Source: Sinorhizobium mexicanum
GTDB lineage: Bacteria > Pseudomonadota > Alphaproteobacteria > Rhizobiales > Rhizobiaceae
DNA: 64,000 nucleotides
Direction of reading: 5' to 3'
Assembly: GCF_013488225.1 (NCBI RefSeq)
Contig: NZ_CP041238.1
Coordinates: forward strand, 2,567,501 to 2,631,500
Of this stretch, positions 24,327-32,030 are shown piece after piece. The translations under genes were made by a program, and so were the position numbers. The notes under the pieces are model-generated. The model ran no database searches and was not told the origin of the DNA. It was given only the letters and a program-made list of their open reading frames with translations. The stretch's first letter is position 1. Every line of letters begins with the position of its first letter.

Positions 24327-24635
24327 ATGGCCAGGCTTGTCGTCCTTTACAGAATGCCCAAGGACACCGCGGCTTTCGACCGGTACTACCGCTCCACCCA
24401 CATTCCATTGGCCAAGAAGCTGCCCGGTCTCAGAAAGTACGAAATCAGCAGTGGCGGGATTTCGACCCCCGGCGGCGCGGCCGACCTCCATCTTGTCGCC
24501 ACGCTTCATTTCGATTCGATAGCCGACATCCAGAGCGCGTTCGCCTCGCCGGAGGGTCAGGCTGCGGCCGGCGATCTGGCGAACTTCGCAGATGGCGGCG
24601 TCGATCTTTATCTCTTTGATACCGAAGAGGTTTGA
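24327..24635 (+). CDS. EthD family protein (ferredoxin-like dimeric alpha/beta barrel)
   Basis: A 102-residue protein with M-A-R-L-V-V-L-Y-R-M-P-K-D-T-A-A-F-D-R-Y-Y, T-H-I-P-L-A-K-K-L-P-G-L-R-K-Y and a C-terminal F-A-D-G-G-V-D-L-Y-L-F. The EthD family is named after a gene needed for ethyl-tert-butyl-ether degradation; most members are small dimeric proteins of unknown role. The ATG at 24327 follows CAAGGAGG. It is flanked by palindromic repeats (24200-24226 and 24661-24767), so it is probably monocistronic. Confidence 0.82.
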   Translation: MARLVVLYRMPKDTAAFDRYYRSTHIPLAKKLPGLRKYEISSGGISTPGGAADLHLVATLHFDSIADIQSAFASPEGQAAAGDLANFADGGVDLYLFDTEEV

Positions 24636-24660
24636 TTCATTTGCACGACGGACGGGGCGC

Positions 24661-24767
24661 CTACAGCGCCGCGCGTCTTATCAGACGCGCAAAGGTCGCT
24701 GTGGCACTTTGAATTGCTGCATGTCTTTGTCCTTAAGCCGAGGTCGATTTAAGGAGACATGCAGTAG
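24661..24767 (+). repeat. 100-bp double-hairpin intergenic repeat (CTACAGCGCC ... ATGCAGTAG)
   Basis: First hairpin CAGCGCCGCGCGTCTTATCA-GACGCGC-AAAGGTCGCTG, spacer GCACTTTGAATTGCTGCATG, second hairpin TCCTTAAG...CGATTTAAGGA, end CATGCAGTAG. It is a full-length representative of the commonest repeat in this window. Other copies or parts lie at 22858, 26374, 27226, 42762, 44128, 46123, 51459, 51794, 55878, 59108, 60849 and 61122. Confidence 0.9.
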
Positions 24768-24851
24768 GAGCCCGCGAACCGGTATCGGTCAGCTTTCGGT
24801 TGGTCGCCGACCGACAGTCGCTGCCGGTCGGCCCCTCCGAAGCGGCCTCGC

Positions 24852-25643
24852 TTATCGCTTCTCCGTGTCCTGCTTGCGCATCGCCGCCTCGCCGGCGTCC
24901 GACACCTCGACCCATTTCCTGTCGGGCGCGGCATCGGCGACGTAGCTGTCGTGCCAGTTCCACCACTTGTATGTCGGGGTCTGGGGATAGCCGTCGGGCG
25001 AGTCCTCCCAGACCTCCTGCCGGCCGAGCGGCGTGATGTCGAGGTAGTTCCAGGTGCTGCCCATCTGCTCGTCGCCACGGTTGTTGACGAAATAGGTGCG
25101 GAAGATGCGCTTGCCGTCACGGTAGAACACGTTGGTGCCGTGCCATTCGTCCACGCCGAAGTCGGCGTCGAAGCTGTCGGTGATGGTGAACCACGGCATC
25201 TCCCAGCCCATCCGCGCCTTCAGCCGCGCGATTTCCGCCTGTGGCGCGCGCGAGACAAAAACGAGCGTCGTGTCGCGGGCGTTGAGGTGAGCGACGTGGG
25301 CCACCTGGTCGGCGACCAGGGAGCAGCCGCGACAGGCGTGCTCGGGCCAGCCGAACACGCCCGGCTCGTAGAAGGCGCGGTAGACGATCAACTGGTGCCG
25401 GCCGTCGAAAAGGTCGGCGAGGCTGACCTTGCCGTCAGGCCCCTCGAACACGTAATCCTTCGTCACGGCCATCCACGGCATGCGCCGGCGCTCGGCGGCA
25501 AGCGCATCGCGCGCGCGGGTCTGGGCCTTTTCCTTGACAAGCAGCTTCTGCCGGGCCGCCTCCCACGCCTCGGGCGATACGACCGCTGGCGTGTGCATGG
25601 CAGGCTGTGCGTCTCTCCGTCCGTTTTCCGCTGGCGTAGTCAT
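24852..25643 (-). CDS. DUF899 family thioredoxin-fold protein
   Basis: A 263-residue cytoplasmic protein. It has the DUF899 pattern R-R-R-M-P-W-M-A-V-T-K-D-Y-V-F, D-L-F-D-G-R-H-Q-L-I-V-Y-R-A-F, H-A-C-R-G-C-S-L-V-A-D-Q-V (a C-x-x-C-S site where thioredoxin-like active cysteines lie), F-V-S-R-A-P and Y-L-D-I-T-P-L-G-R. Family function is unproven; the fold and CxxC suggest a redox role. CAGGAGG is nine bases before the ATG at 25643. The frame is open to 26060, but that extension is Arg-rich and untypical. It stands alone between a repeat and an AT-richer gap. Confidence 0.87.
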   Translation of the reverse strand: MTTPAENGRRDAQPAMHTPAVVSPEAWEAARQKLLVKEKAQTRARDALAAERRRMPWMAVTKDYVFEGPDGKVSLADLFDGRHQLIVYRAFYEPGVFGWPEHACRGCSLVADQVAHVAHLNARDTTLVFVSRAPQAEIARLKARMGWEMPWFTITDSFDADFGVDEWHGTNVFYRDGKRIFRTYFVNNRGDEQMGSTWNYLDITPLGRQEVWEDSPDGYPQTPTYKWWNWHDSYVADAAPDRKWVEVSDAGEAAMRKQDTEKR

Positions 25644-26019
25644 CGCTCTTGAACCTCCTGATCTTGGGGCGACATGTGGGCAACATCGCCCGTCGTTGTC
25701 CGTAGGGACAGTCTGGCTCCGGATCGCGAAGGGTGCGAGTAACAAGTGTGTCGCCATTTTGTTGGCGCCGAATTGCAACTGCGGCGCGTGTATCGGCGGC
25801 CCCCGGCACCGGTAATACGGCTTTGCCGGGCTTGTCATCGCGCGTTCCGGCCATACCTTTATTAACGCACACAACCGGAAGAACGGCGCGTGTGACACAC
25901 TGATTAATATTTTTAATAGCCAGCGCCCCGCACGAGAACGCATCATCTGGCCGTCCGCGGGAATATTCAGGGCCCCGCTGATGTCATAGCGCTGTCGCGC
26001 CAACGGAGGAAGATGCGCT
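25644..26019. other. Intergenic region, probable divergent promoters
   Basis: About 375 bases separate the DUF899 gene and a small rightward gene. The centre (25880-25925) is AT-rich (TTAATATTTTTAATAG), suitable for promoters. No repeat family or gene was recognised. Confidence 0.4.
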
Positions 26020-26238
26020 ATGCCGATCCGACCCCACATTCCCTTGCACGATGTCGACATGCTCAGCGCGGTATTCGAGGAGTTACTGGAGGATCATCAG
26101 ATACTCCGCGCCAGCACCGTGGCGGAGGGCACCCTCACACGCCTGATTTTCAACTACGACCTCGGCATTCGCGATCCGGCGCTATTGAAAATGCTCACCG
26201 TGCCCTTCCTGCGGCAGCGCCTGTCAGGAACGCAGTGA
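26020..26238 (+). CDS. Small hypothetical protein
   Basis: A 72-residue protein, unrecognised, mixed charge, helical (V-F-E-E-L-L-E-D-H-Q-I-L-R-A), without membrane span or cysteines. Coding is supported by the ribosome site GGAGGAAG ten bases before the ATG and by a codon usage like the neighbours. No partner gene is evident; it is followed by repeats. Confidence 0.5.
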   Translation: MPIRPHIPLHDVDMLSAVFEELLEDHQILRASTVAEGTLTRLIFNYDLGIRDPALLKMLTVPFLRQRLSGTQ

Positions 26239-26349
26239 TCGCAACAGGGACCGCCTCGATCTGCCCTGTCCAAAATCCAGGCAGGACCGGGATACCTCTG
26301 CGCTCTCCGCCGCACCGCCTGAATGACCGATGCACAGGACGCCGGGAGT

Positions 26350-26543
26350 TGTTTCATTGAAACGGCGAAATGACCTACAGCGCCGTGCGTCCTTCAGGAC
26401 GCACAAAGGACGCTGTAAGTCTTTGAATCTACGCATCGTGCTTTGCGAAAATCGATTCCGATTTTCGGACCGATGCGCTAGCTCTTTGAAACTACGCAAT
26501 TCCGGACGGAAAACCGTTACACACTTTTCCTGGAATTGCTCTA
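26350..26543 (+). repeat. Composite of three palindromic repeats
   Basis: It starts with a partial GTTTCATTGAAAC dyad. A full 100-bp-type unit follows in which the second hairpin has changed to GAAAATCGATTCCGATTTTC (26374-26480), then the AATTCCGGACGGAAAACCG hairpin (about 26490-26541). The terminal CTA supplies the stop codon of the leftward gene at 26541. The altered second hairpin recurs at 59160-59205, so it is a subfamily. Confidence 0.88.
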
Positions 26544-26786
26544 ATTCGACGGTTCCTTTCCCGTTACCGCCTTCATTTCCCCGATGAGCCGGTCGCGCTC
26601 GACGAGGTAGAAGGCAAGGTTCATTTCGAACGTGAACAGCAACTGCCGAGCGATCCTGGTGTCGCTGCCGAGTCGCTCCAGTTTCAAGATGATTTCCCGC
26701 TGGATCAGCACGTGACGGGCGCCCTCGGCGATCCGCCTTTCCGCTGCGTCCAGGCGTCGATTGACGTACATCAGCCGCCACCACAC
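26541..26786 (-). CDS. Small hypothetical protein, possible truncated membrane protein
   Basis: An 81-residue product from a GTG at 26786. Helical and charged (R-R-L-D-A-A-E-R-R-I-A-E-G-A-R-H-V). The in-frame codons just upstream read L-G-I-F-L-I-V-W-W-R-L, part of a membrane helix, but a stop lies before them and no ATG is available. It is therefore either a TTG/GTG-started small membrane protein or the remnant of a longer one. The stop codon is inside a palindromic repeat. Confidence 0.45.
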   Translation of the reverse strand: MWWRLMYVNRRLDAAERRIAEGARHVLIQREIILKLERLGSDTRIARQLLFTFEMNLAFYLVERDRLIGEMKAVTGKEPSN

Positions 26787-27116
26787 GATCAGGAAAATCC
26801 CAAGCGGCCATTAACGCACAAATCACGAGAAAAGTCGCGCTGACTATTGGGATGATGAGAACATATTGAGCGCGTCGCCGGGCGATGGGCGGGGAAAAAA
26901 CAACCGAAGCCGAATGCGGCGCTGCAGGCGCACCGCTGAAGGGAAATTCCTGGAAGCAAGCACATCCCGCACAAGCGGGGTCCCGCGCGCTTTTCTGCGG
27001 AAAGGGGCCCCCGCTCTAAATCACTTCTGAAATAAATTTAGGTTTGTGTCGGTGCATGCCGCCCGGCACCCTCCCAAAGATTGCGAAGTATCGTCCTCCG
27101 ACACCCCGTGGTCCAT

Positions 27117-27151
27117 GGACTTTAGTCCCAGCGCGATGGGACAAAGGTCCC
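27117..27151 (+). promoter_or_regulatory. Two GGGAC-N4-GTCCC dyads (putative regulator sites)
   Basis: GGAC-TTTA-GTCCC (27117-27129) and GGGAC-AAAG-GTCCC (27138-27151) lie nine bases apart. A third site of the same form, GGAC-TTAA-GTCCC, lies at 27845-27857 upstream of the DUF1236 gene. Repeated dyads with constant 4-base spacing suggest binding of a dimeric regulator. Which gene this pair would control is unclear. Confidence 0.45.
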
Positions 27152-27225
27152 ATATTCGATTTTGGCATGAACTTGCAGGAAGAGCCCGCCAGGAGGGGCG
27201 AACGACGGACTCCTGTCGATGATCG

Positions 27226-27330
27226 CAGCGCCGCGCGTCTTATCGTACGCTCAAGGGACGCTGCACTCCTTCGGTTTGCTGCATGTTCTTGTCCTTGGAT
27301 CGGCTAGGATTCGAGGAAACATGCAGGAGA
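27226..27330 (+). repeat. 100-bp double-hairpin repeat, diverged
   Basis: CAGCGCCGCGCGTCTTATCG is followed by a mutated return arm, TTTGCTGCATGTTCTTGTCC, and a degenerate second hairpin ending ATGCAGGAG. It is immediately downstream of the DUF1236 stop on the opposite strand. Confidence 0.8.
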
Positions 27331-27375
27331 GGTCGGCCGAATGATCGGCCGAACGCGGCGCTTCAGATCAGCTCG

Positions 27376-27783
27376 TTAGTTGAGGATCTGAACGACGGTG
27401 CGCGACCTCGGATCGACAATCACCCGCTGATCGTTGACGACAGCCACCGAGTATTCCGGAGTGTCCGGAATGGGGGTCAGCGCCACCGTCTGCGGAAGAG
27501 GCTTGCCAACGACGATCCGTTCCTGAACGACGACGGAAGGCGGCGGGGGCATTTGTTCGACCAGGGTAACCACCTTCGGCGGCGGCGGTGCAAGCGCGCC
27601 GCCAAGTGCGCCGCCGACAACTGCGCCGACGCCAGCGCCGACCGGCCCGCCGATAATGGCGCCCGTGGCCGCGCCACCGACGATACCCGTGGCGGTACTG
27701 CGATTACCGTTGTTGTTGTTCTGAGCGATCGCGGGGCCGCCAAGCAGGGCAGCTGCCGCAGCGATGAGTATAAGTTTTCTCAT
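27376..27783 (-). CDS. Exported DUF1236 protein with glycine-rich segment
   Basis: A 135-residue protein with signal peptide M-R-K-L-I-L-I-A-A-A-A-A-L-L-G-G-P-A-I-A. An Asn run follows, then a Gly/Ala-rich hydrophobic hairpin (G-A-I-I-G-G-P-V-G-A-G-V-G-A-V-V-G-G) like glycine-zipper proteins, a Pro-rich hinge, and the DUF1236 end Y-S-V-A-V-V-N-D-Q-R-V-I-V-D-P-R-S-R-T-V-V. This family is common in rhizobia, envelope-located and of unknown function; the glycine zipper suggests membrane insertion. GGAGATGACC lies before the ATG. A GGAC-TTAA-GTCCC dyad lies about 62 bases upstream. Confidence 0.87.
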   Translation of the reverse strand: MRKLILIAAAAALLGGPAIAQNNNNGNRSTATGIVGGAATGAIIGGPVGAGVGAVVGGALGGALAPPPPKVVTLVEQMPPPPSVVVQERIVVGKPLPQTVALTPIPDTPEYSVAVVNDQRVIVDPRSRTVVQILN

Positions 27784-28193
27784 TGGTCATCTCCTTCGTT
27801 GGATGAAGGGTCAACGACCTCCCGGGAAAACTGTTCCAGCCGCAGGACTTAAGTCCCACAGGCAAAGCCAAAGGTCCTAGGACGGTTGCGGGCCCTGCGC
27901 CTGAAACATATTGTGACAACAGAGCGCCGACGACACCACTAGTCCCCGACACCGCTGTTGGCGCGAAAAGGTCCCAGAGCCACCGCGATTGTCCCTTCTA
28001 ACCGCTCTGGGACCCTCTTTTCACAGGACAGCGCCGCGCGCCGTGTCAGGCGCCACAGGACACGCCAGTGGCCTTGGTGAGGCCGCAGACGTTGAGAGGT
28101 TGCAGTCACGAGCCTGTCACAACCGATGCAAAAGTGATAGTTTCGCGGCCGCTCACCCTACAGGAGTGCCCTCCAGTTACAGGAGCGAGAGAG
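27784..28193. other. Divergent intergenic region
   Basis: This holds the GTCC/GGAC dyads described for the DUF1236 gene and the start region of the rightward gene at 28194. No gene is supported in the rest. Confidence 0.4.
27845..27881 (-). promoter_or_regulatory. GGAC-TTAA-GTCCC dyad upstream of DUF1236 gene
   Basis: The perfect core GGACTTAAGTCC is at 27845-27856. Sixteen bases further is AAAGGTCCTAGGACGG, another palindromic element. A longer interrupted inverted repeat GTCCCAGAG...CTCTGGGAC lies at 27970-28012. The position 60-100 bases before the DUF1236 start suits regulation of that gene. Confidence 0.45.
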
Positions 28194-28565
28194 ATGTGCG
28201 CAGGCGCGATGCTCGATGATGCTGCGACGGGGCCCTTCTGGACGCCGCCATTGCCTGTCGACCGGGACAAGCTCACCCCATCGATCCTGCGCGAACTCGA
28301 CCAGCGAGGCGAGCGCCAGGCCTTCAAGGGTTACGTGCTGCAAATCTACGACGCGCCCGACGGCAGGCCGTCCGGCGTGTTCGAAATCGCCTTCTGCCCG
28401 AAGACCGGGATGGCATGCGCAGTCTACGAATCCGAAGCGCCGGAGGAGCCCGACACGACGCGGCGCGTCGTAATGACGGAGCCTCACTGGCTTGCCGCCG
28501 CCACGCCCCGGGATGCCGCCGGCACTTTCTTCCAGTTGCTCGTGGACACCGCCCCGGAAGCCTGA
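28194..28565 (+). CDS. Hypothetical protein
   Basis: A 123-residue cytoplasmic protein, unrecognised. It is acidic, beta-rich in the middle (G-Y-V-L-Q-I-Y-D-A-P-D-G-R-P-S-G-V-F), with a C-terminal helix (A-G-T-F-F-Q-L-L-V-D-T). The ATG at 28194 follows CAGGAGCGAGAGAG. The longer frame from 28068 is rejected because its first 40 codons lie before this ribosome site and cross the dyad region. No operon partner. Confidence 0.6.
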   Translation: MCAGAMLDDAATGPFWTPPLPVDRDKLTPSILRELDQRGERQAFKGYVLQIYDAPDGRPSGVFEIAFCPKTGMACAVYESEAPEEPDTTRRVVMTEPHWLAAATPRDAAGTFFQLLVDTAPEA

Positions 28566-28663
28566 GCAGGACCAGCGCCGGCGATTTGTCGACATGCTAT
28601 CGCACGGACAAAGGACGCTGCAGAGCGCACTGTATGCCGGCGGGCCTCTATCAGCCGCGGCAT

Positions 28664-28900
28664 TCATTCGCGCCGCTTGCGCACGGCCAGACCTATCTCT
28701 GCAAGCGTTCCGAGCGCGACAGCGAACATGATCCAGTAAAGCCCTTCATCCAGGCCCTCGCTCAACGACGAAACCGTCGTGAACCGCGACACCAAATCCG
28801 GATCCAGATACCCCGTCGAGATGACCAGCCCCAGCACGATCTGCCAGACCCCGGCCACAAGCGTCACGATTGCCACAAGGCGAGCAGCGTATGAAAACAC
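28664..28900 (-). CDS. Small two-span membrane protein
   Basis: A 78-residue product from a GTG at 28900 that has an excellent GGAGGAGGTGG just upstream; the longer frame to 28969 is untypically Ser-rich. Two predicted membrane helices (L-V-A-I-V-T-L-V-A-G-V-W-Q-I-V-L-G-L-V-I and L-Y-W-I-M-F-A-V-A-L-G-T-L-A-E-I) are separated by a short polar loop, with a basic C-terminus R-K-R-R-E. Function is unknown. Confidence 0.65.
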   Translation of the reverse strand: MFSYAARLVAIVTLVAGVWQIVLGLVISTGYLDPDLVSRFTTVSSLSEGLDEGLYWIMFAVALGTLAEIGLAVRKRRE

Positions 28901-29255
28901 CGTTCCACCTCCTCCCTGTTGTCGGGGAAGACTATCTGAAAGGTGCAGGAAAGACGATGACGAGGGCACCGGCCGTCAAGGGACCAGACCCTGCCCCACA
29001 CCGTCGAGAGATGTCGCGCGGCGCCGCGCCGATCCGGAATTGCCTGATTTCCCGGAATTGCTTGATTTCAGAGAGTCAGATCATTTCAACACCGAGCGTC
29101 GCCAGCGACCCGGCGTCTCTCCAACGTGCTGGGAAAAAACGCGGTTGAAATGGCCGCTTGGACCAGGCAGTCGCCAAGGCAGACACGGCGTGGTAGATCG
29201 GCTCGATACAACCAAAATTTGCATTTGATGTGGCGTTCATTCAAAGGACCAGTCC
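28901..29255. other. Intergenic region
   Basis: No gene is supported. Short direct repeats of GGAATTGC(C/T)TGATTTC occur at 29035-29065. Nothing else is recognised. Confidence 0.35.
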
Positions 29256-29798
29256 ATGATCATTGTCCTCAACGGCTACCCCGGGGTGGGGAAGCTCACG
29301 ATCGGTCAGGAACTCATATCGAAGATCTCGGGCCGCCTGCTGGACATCCACAGTGTCTACAATATCGCTTTCGCATTGACGGAATTCAAATCGCCCGAGT
29401 TCATCGAAACCGTCGAGAAGATCGAAGCGATCGCGCATGACCTGATCCTTAAACTTCCGGCCGAAACTCCGGTCGTACTGACGACGGTTCTTGCCGGACG
29501 CAGCGATTGGGGCGACGCAGAATGGCAACGGATCGTGCGCCTTGGCCGCGAGCGGGCACCGCTCTTCGTTGTGCACCTGCACTGCGATCTTGAAGAGAAT
29601 ATCCGCCGGATCGAGGCAGGCGAGCGGGCCGCAATGCGCAAACCGCGCGATGCCGAGATGGCGAGGAGAAACCACGCACAGGGCAAAACCCTCGCCGGTA
29701 TCGACGAGACGAACCTGCTAAAGCTCGATGTGACGCGCCTCTCCCCGTCAGATGCGGCGGCCAGAATTGCAGGGTGGGTCCAGAGAGCGGAGGTTTGA
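29256..29798 (+). CDS. P-loop kinase-like protein (AAA_33/zeta-toxin-like fold)
   Basis: A 180-residue cytoplasmic protein. Walker A is G7-Y-P-G-V-G-K-L-T15. A second strand ends in P-V-V-L-T-T-V-L-A-G, and a lid-like segment has R-R-I-E-A-G-E-R-A-A-M-R-K-P-R-D. Such small P-loop proteins phosphorylate nucleosides, shikimate-like metabolites, antibiotics or UDP-sugars; the substrate cannot be told. AAAGGACC is eight bases before the ATG. It converges on the MFS pump gene. There is no antitoxin-like neighbour, which argues against a zeta toxin. Confidence 0.78.
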   Translation: MIIVLNGYPGVGKLTIGQELISKISGRLLDIHSVYNIAFALTEFKSPEFIETVEKIEAIAHDLILKLPAETPVVLTTVLAGRSDWGDAEWQRIVRLGRERAPLFVVHLHCDLEENIRRIEAGERAAMRKPRDAEMARRNHAQGKTLAGIDETNLLKLDVTRLSPSDAAARIAGWVQRAEV

Positions 29799-29838
29799 AG
29801 CTCGATCCGGAAGTGTCCTGTCTGCGCTCGATCGAGCT

Positions 29839-31050
29839 TCATGGCGTTGAGGTGGCCGTGCGCTTGGCGGCCGACGCCACCGCGACAAAGGCCGCCATGC
29901 CCACTGCACCAAGGCACGCATTGGCCATCAAGGCGACGTTGCTTCCGAAACGCTCCATCAGCACGGAGAAAACGAACGGTGCCATCGCGCCCGCAGCCAG
30001 CCGCGCGGCGGCCATGCGGCCCGTTATCGCTCCGTAGCCCCCTGATCCGAACATCCAGAGCGGCAGAGAGCCCTGCGCGATGCTGTTGATACCTGACCCA
30101 AGGCCACGGAAGATCGCGAAAGCCACCGCCCCGGGCAGCCAGGTCCCGGACAGGCCGAGGATAAGGACGCCGGCGACGATGAGCGCGGCGGACAGCGTCG
30201 CGAGTGCAGGTGGCGGCAGGTTTTTGCCGAATGCCATGTTGACCAGCCTGCTGAGGACTTGCGAGGGCCCGAACAACGAGCCGATCACGACCGCTGCCGT
30301 CCCGAAGCCGATCGCCCCCAGCATCGGAACCATGTGGGTCAGCATCGCCGAAAGCGTGAACCCCTGCAGGGCAAAAGCCAGCGACACAAGGAGCATGCCG
30401 CGTCGCCTGACCTCGACCGGAAGCGCGCCGACAACCACGTGCCCGTCCCTGCCGGTGAATTTGGCCGCTTCGGACCTCCTGCTCCGCATGATCCAATAAT
30501 GAAGCGGAAGGCAGACGGTGAGATTCAACGCCGCGTAAGCGATGTAGATTTCCCGCCAGGAGAAATGCTCGTGAAGGCTCGCGGCGATCGGCCAGAAGAT
30601 TGTCGAGGCGAAACCCCCGATCAAGGTGAGACAGGTGATACTGCGTGAAGCCGCCATTGGGCGGCTTTCCACGAGCGCCGCGAAAGCCGCCTGGTACTGC
30701 ACCATGCCGGATGCAACTTCCAAGAGGACGATGGAGAGCGCGAACACCGCGATCGAGGGCGACCAGGCGCACAGCACGAGGGCGAGCGCCGAGACGGCCG
30801 AGCCGATAGTCATGACCATCGCCGCGCCCAACCGATCCATCCATCCCCCGACGAATGGAGCCGAAAGCCCGCCCGCAAATAGCGAGGCGGAAAAGACGCC
30901 GAACACCTGCTCGACGGTCAGCCCGAGGTCGCGCGCCATTCCTGGCGCGAGGATGCTGAAGCTGTAGTAGAGCGTGCCGTAGCCGATGATCTGGGTTAAT
31001 CCGAGCGCAGCGACTGTGGCGACGGGAATGCCGGGCTTCATATCAGACAT
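29839..31050 (-). CDS. MFS efflux transporter of ars-type cluster
   Basis: A 403-residue, 12-helix MFS protein. The helix 1 region T-Q-I-I-G-Y-G-T-L-Y-Y-S-F-S and the loop G-W-M-D-R-L-G-A-A (helix 2-3 motif) are clear. It starts eight bases inside the end of the ArsR-type gene, so the two are co-translated. MFS pumps next to arsR in rhizobia and agrobacteria (ArsK-like) export trivalent arsenic or antimony species. Substrate assignment here is by context only, as no arsC, arsB or arsH is nearby. Confidence 0.85.
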   Translation of the reverse strand: MSDMKPGIPVATVAALGLTQIIGYGTLYYSFSILAPGMARDLGLTVEQVFGVFSASLFAGGLSAPFVGGWMDRLGAAMVMTIGSAVSALALVLCAWSPSIAVFALSIVLLEVASGMVQYQAAFAALVESRPMAASRSITCLTLIGGFASTIFWPIAASLHEHFSWREIYIAYAALNLTVCLPLHYWIMRSRRSEAAKFTGRDGHVVVGALPVEVRRRGMLLVSLAFALQGFTLSAMLTHMVPMLGAIGFGTAAVVIGSLFGPSQVLSRLVNMAFGKNLPPPALATLSAALIVAGVLILGLSGTWLPGAVAFAIFRGLGSGINSIAQGSLPLWMFGSGGYGAITGRMAAARLAAGAMAPFVFSVLMERFGSNVALMANACLGAVGMAAFVAVASAAKRTATSTP

Positions 31051-31411
31051 TCTCGCCTTCGGTCGACGCGGAAGACGGCGCGCAGCAGCCGTCGTCGGCG
31101 CCGGTCAATGGCGCCCGTACACTGGGGTGCCCGGCGCAGCAGTCCTCCATGAGGAACTTCACAAGACCGGACAGCGTATCGTAGCTGGCGCTGTAGACGA
31201 TCGAGCGGGCCTCCCGCCTCTGCGCGATCAATCCAGCCCGCTCCAGCTCCTTCAGGTGGAAGGAGACGTTCGAGGGCGAGACGCCCATCGTCTCCGCGAT
31301 CGCGCCGGCGGCCATGCCCGCGGGCCCCGCCACGACGAGCGTTCTGACGATCCCCAACCGGGTCTCCTGAGACAGTGCCGCGAATGACATCAGGGCTTGA
31401 CGTTCTTCCAT
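31043..31411 (-). CDS. ArsR-family metalloregulator
   Basis: A 122-residue winged-helix repressor: L-S-Q-E-T-R-L-G-I-V-R-T-L (helix 1-2), M-G-V-S-P-S-N-V-S-F-H-L-K-E-L-E-R-A-G-L (recognition helix) and the wing R-R-E-A-R-S-I-V-Y. The C-terminus has D-C-C-A-G-H and D-G-C-C-A-P, two vicinal cysteine pairs well placed to bind As(III) or Sb(III). This differs from the E. coli ArsR site in the recognition helix and resembles C-terminal-cysteine ArsR types. It is divergent from the DUF6428 gene, with an operator-like dyad between. Confidence 0.92.
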   Translation of the reverse strand: MEERQALMSFAALSQETRLGIVRTLVVAGPAGMAAGAIAETMGVSPSNVSFHLKELERAGLIAQRREARSIVYSASYDTLSGLVKFLMEDCCAGHPSVRAPLTGADDGCCAPSSASTEGENV

Positions 31412-31412
31412 A

Positions 31413-31438
31413 TTTCAAGAATCCTACAAATGTTGAAA
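31413..31438 (+). promoter_or_regulatory. ArsR operator candidate (TTTCAA-N14-TTGAAA)
   Basis: Perfect arms TTTCAA (31413-31418) and TTGAAA (31433-31438) lie entirely in the 42-base gap between the divergent arsR and DUF6428 starts. ArsR-family operators are typically imperfect 12-2-12 dyads with such A/T-rich hexamers. Its location would let one dimer repress both transcripts. Confidence 0.6.
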
Positions 31439-31453
31439 CGAGGAATAACCGAA

Positions 31454-31978
31454 ATGACGCTGATCGACAATAGCCCGCATACACAGAGCGACATCACACT
31501 TGGATCGCTGCTCGAGCGGCTGAAGGAAACAGCCGCCAAGCGGCTCGTCTTCGAATATGACGGAAAGATCGTCCGTCCCGGATATCACGTCACGGAGGTA
31601 AAGGCAGGCCGGTTCTCCGCCCTCGACTGCGGCGCGAACCCCGAGGCATGGACGGAAATCTTCGTCCAACTGTGGGACGTCGACGGCGGCGAACGCACGC
31701 ACATGCCAGCGGGAAAGTTCTCGGCAATCATCAGGAAGGTCTCCGAACACGTTGCCCTCGACGGATCGGCCAGACTGACGTTCGAGGTCAGTGATGGCGT
31801 GAGGCCGATGCAGCTTTACTGCGCAGACGAGCCCGTCGAGCGGGACGACGTTCTTTTCGTTCGTCTCTCGCCCCGACCCGCGAGCTGCAAGCCCCGCGAC
31901 CGATGGCTCGCCGAGCAGGCCATGCCCTCGCAATCGAGTTGCTGCGGCCCCTCGAACACCTCGAAGTGCTGCGCATAG
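31454..31978 (+). CDS. DUF6428 family protein with C-terminal cysteine motif, ars-linked
   Basis: A 174-residue cytoplasmic protein. The core G-Y-H-V-T-E-V-K-A-G-R-F-S-A-L-D-C-G, W-T-E-I-F-V-Q-L-W-D and L-T-F-E-V-S-D-G-V-R-P-M-Q-L is the DUF6428 pattern often found beside arsR. The end Q-S-S-C-C-G-P-S-N-T-S-K-C-C-A provides four cysteines. The ATG at 31454 has GAGGAA eight bases upstream. A role in binding or sensing arsenite, or as a chaperone to the pump, is inferred from the cysteines and context. Confidence 0.82.
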   Translation: MTLIDNSPHTQSDITLGSLLERLKETAAKRLVFEYDGKIVRPGYHVTEVKAGRFSALDCGANPEAWTEIFVQLWDVDGGERTHMPAGKFSAIIRKVSEHVALDGSARLTFEVSDGVRPMQLYCADEPVERDDVLFVRLSPRPASCKPRDRWLAEQAMPSQSSCCGPSNTSKCCA

Positions 31979-32030
31979 CCGCGCCGCGCTCCACGTTGCC
32001 ATCAGCGGAATTCCCTCCCTATACTCCGCC

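Larger units (their letters stand above)
26787..27375. other. Intergenic region with GGGAC-N4-GTCCC dyads and one repeat
   Basis: No gene is supported in 589 bases. It contains the dyads at 27117-27151 and the 100-bp-type repeat at 27226-27330. The rightward frame 27044-27307 is open but crosses both and looks non-coding. Confidence 0.5.

Noticed and set aside
29256..29798. Zeta-type toxin identity for the P-loop protein
   Set aside because: Walker A fits but there is no adjacent antitoxin gene, and the toxin-specific motifs are not seen.
29357..30844. 495-codon frame antisense to the P-loop kinase and within the MFS gene
   Set aside because: It overlaps two well-supported genes and its translation is low-complexity.
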